DNA of 64,000 nt from Nyssa sinensis (taxonomy: Eukaryota; Streptophyta; Magnoliopsida; Cornales; Nyssaceae), in assembly GCA_008638375.1 (NCBI GenBank), contig CM018052.1, positions 11,155,006-11,219,005 of the forward strand, read 5' to 3'. The notes under the pieces were generated by a model. The model made no database searches. It was not told the origin of the DNA and saw only the letters and a program-made list of their open reading frames with translations. Numbering within the stretch: the stretch's first letter is position 1; each line of letters starts with the position of its first letter. Shown in pieces: positions 62,001 to 64,000 of this stretch. The translations under genes were made by a program, and so were the position numbers.

Positions 62001-63618
62001 TATCTCTCTATTCGTCTCTCGATCACTATGCTTTTTGGTTTTTTATTTTTTGGAAGAATTTCTAGCATTTTGTTCACCTAGATCTATTTTTTTGTTGGTA
62101 GATCTGAGTTGGTTTGGCTTGGATTTATTTTCTTGTTTTGAATTGGATAGTTTGGCTTGAGAACTGATATAATTTTTCGTAGATATGCACATGTTGTTTT
62201 TAGTTTCTGGAATCCTACTTTAGTTTCTTACTATTGTTTCTGTTGCTCTTGTTTACCCATAAATGAAAGTACTTTTGCAAACTCTCTTGTATTTCTTTTA
62301 TTTCCTTCTTTTAATTTTCTATTTTTTCTTACTTTTGACGGTTTGGTTTATATATCTCTTGCTTGATGCGGTTTTGATGCTCCACTGGTTAGTTTTAATT
62401 TATCGCGAATTAATCATTGGGGACTGATTGGAAAAGGAGTCATAGCAGTTGGTCTCTAACTTCGTTTCCTAATGCAAAAACATGAATTTCATTTGAACCT
62501 ATTTGGGCCAAGATTTTAGCTTTATCAAGTCCCCAATTATTAAAAATCAAATATTTTATATTTCTTTTTCTTAATCCCGAAATTTTTTGAAGAACCACAT
62601 GTCGTATTATGGAAAACACTATTGTCTCTGAACCACCATGGCTGTGATTATTCTTTAGATTTCCAATGTTAAATCTGCTCATGTTGCCTTTACCTAGTTG
62701 AACAACTTCAAAGTTTGTTAACTTACGGTTATTCTGTCAAAGATGTACCTTAAAAATAATCTATTAGGTTCATTATAAGTGCTTTCTTTTGATTAAGAAA
62801 TACTTGCCTGAAGATATTGAGCGTCTTTCTTTAGTCAAATATTTATTATGTAACAAGACAAGGGAGTTTGTGCTTTGGTATGATTTACAAGTTTACAGGG
62901 GCATGTATGTGTAGTTGGACTCATTCCCTTGTGCACTAATAAGAAAGAAAACTTTGGTGAATTGGTACATAAGCTGAAGACTAGGGCTTTGTTCAGAGGA
63001 TGGTTAGTTTTTTAGGTATAGCTGAAAGTTTATTGGATTGGGATTGGTTCGGGATGATGGTGCTGCAGTAGGGTGATAACAATTTTACTGATTCTGCTAT
63101 GTTTGATTCTGTAGTCATCTGGTGTATTGCAAATTAATAGTTGGGTGTGGTATGCCATTCATTACTTGGCTTTACTGTCCAACTCTGCTGGGATGGTTCT
63201 GACATTTACACTGGAGTTGCCCCTCCTCTTGATTCTTTGGTTCTAAGATTTCTGATGAGTATAATATTGTGAGTGTTTAAAAAGTTAAGAGAAGAGTAGA
63301 AGAAAAAAAGTATAAAAAAAAATTAATAAAAATAAGAATAAAGAATTGAGTAGAGTAAAAAAAAAAAGAAAAAAAATTGGAGATTTGGATGTGGATTATT
63401 TTCTTATTTTATTTGTTATAAAGAAATAGGAAGTCTAACCAAATTATAGTCAAGAACCTAAAAAGACACATTATTCTCTCATTTACTATTCTATTGTTGT
63501 TGATTTGGAAGTGGACTTAATTACATATTTATCATCCTCGTGATGGAATCAGATTTGATTTCTTTAACAACCATGATGTTTTAATTCATTGTTGCATAGT
63601 CCTCATTTTTCTAGATTT
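62001..63618. other. Possible long first intron, nothing coding seen
   Basis: T-rich on the plus strand, consistent with intronic sequence after the donor at about 61980. An A-rich run lies at 63299-63378. No domain is recognised. Confidence 0.35.
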
Positions 63619-63750
63619 ATGGAAGAACTTAATAAAGAAGGTGCAGATGTTGTGGAAGAACTTGATAAAGAAGGTGCAGAAAATGAGACTAACACAGGAG
63701 ATGGATTGGATGAAAATGATGCATCACTCTCTTTTGCACCAACACATTAA
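63619..63750 (+). CDS. Short acidic ORF with an internal duplication
   Basis: A 43-residue frame begins MEELNKEGADVVEELDKEGAEN and ends SLSFAPTH. A near-perfect duplication of about 36 bp (GAAGAACTTRATAAAGAAGGTGCAG) encodes the two EEL.KEGA repeats. No family is recognised. It may be part of a larger gene running rightwards, an upstream ORF, or chance. Confidence 0.25.
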   Translation: MEELNKEGADVVEELDKEGAENETNTGDGLDENDASLSFAPTH

Positions 63751-64000
63751 GATATGGTCATGTTTTGAGTCCTGTCAAAACTTTCCCTTATGATTTGGGC
63801 AACATGTTCTTCAGATTTTTTTCTTGTATGAAGTTGTGTTTGTTGCAGGGAAGCCAATTGATTAAACCTTTTATAGAGAACTCCTGCTAGGTTTGTGTTG
63901 TGAACATGAAGAATGATATAACTTGTGGGTAAGAATTTTCTTATCTCCCTTTGTACATAGAAAAGTGTTACTGGTAATTTTGCTCCTGCTATCAATAAAT

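Overview
The window is nuclear DNA from a flowering plant, most likely a eudicot. It is AT-rich, its genes have short GT-AG introns, and it carries plant-specific families (wall-associated kinase, PLS-type PPR protein, plant beta-tubulin) among decayed LTR retrotransposons, MITEs and long simple-sequence tracts. I cannot name the species.

Four genes look intact. (1) A wall-associated receptor-like kinase on the minus strand (3859-10243, three exons), whose 4-kb first intron hosts two related fold-back MITEs. (2) A beta-tubulin gene on the minus strand (34105-36926, three exons, 444 residues). (3) A single-coding-exon gene on the plus strand (45108-46523) resembling the ethylene-regulated ERT2-like plant proteins, with a TATA box and telo-box upstream. 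(4) An intronless pentatricopeptide-repeat gene of the E subgroup on the minus strand (47784-49454). They show no operon-like or pathway relationship.

The rest is mostly repeats. 1-3858 and 14054-18150 hold non-coding, LTR-like, microsatellite-rich sequence whose parts recur in inverted orientation near 50.1-51.6 kb. 19453-28800 is a Ty3/gypsy element of the Tat type on the minus strand: gag-pol in one uninterrupted frame with at least 14 nonsense codons and no frameshift, a 13-copy 30-bp tandem array downstream of pol, an antisense extra ORF (putative gypsy-type transposon domain) and a 3' LTR with adjacent polypurine tract; no 5' LTR is visible. 29.9-30.2 kb holds a receptor-kinase gene fragment. 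37.9-41.3 kb holds degenerate Ty1/copia pol and a copia-type LTR, followed by a minisatellite at 41.7-42.2 kb. 51.6-52.1 kb holds a second copia fragment with a tRNA-Met-like primer site, a zinc knuckle and a protease motif.

At 59.2-60.34 kb a probable small gene or gene fragment on the minus strand is split by a 746-bp hAT-type MITE with a perfect 8-bp target duplication. The right end (61.6-64 kb) looks like a CT-rich 5' leader with a splice donor and a short acidic ORF, possibly the start of a gene that continues outside the window.

No CRISPR array, rRNA gene or convincing intact tRNA gene was seen. The most interesting signals are the nonsense-only decay of the gypsy polyprotein, its antisense ORF and satellite array, the hAT MITE inside an apparent exon, and a 161-bp tandem duplication carrying a tRNA-like B box with a conserved hairpin.
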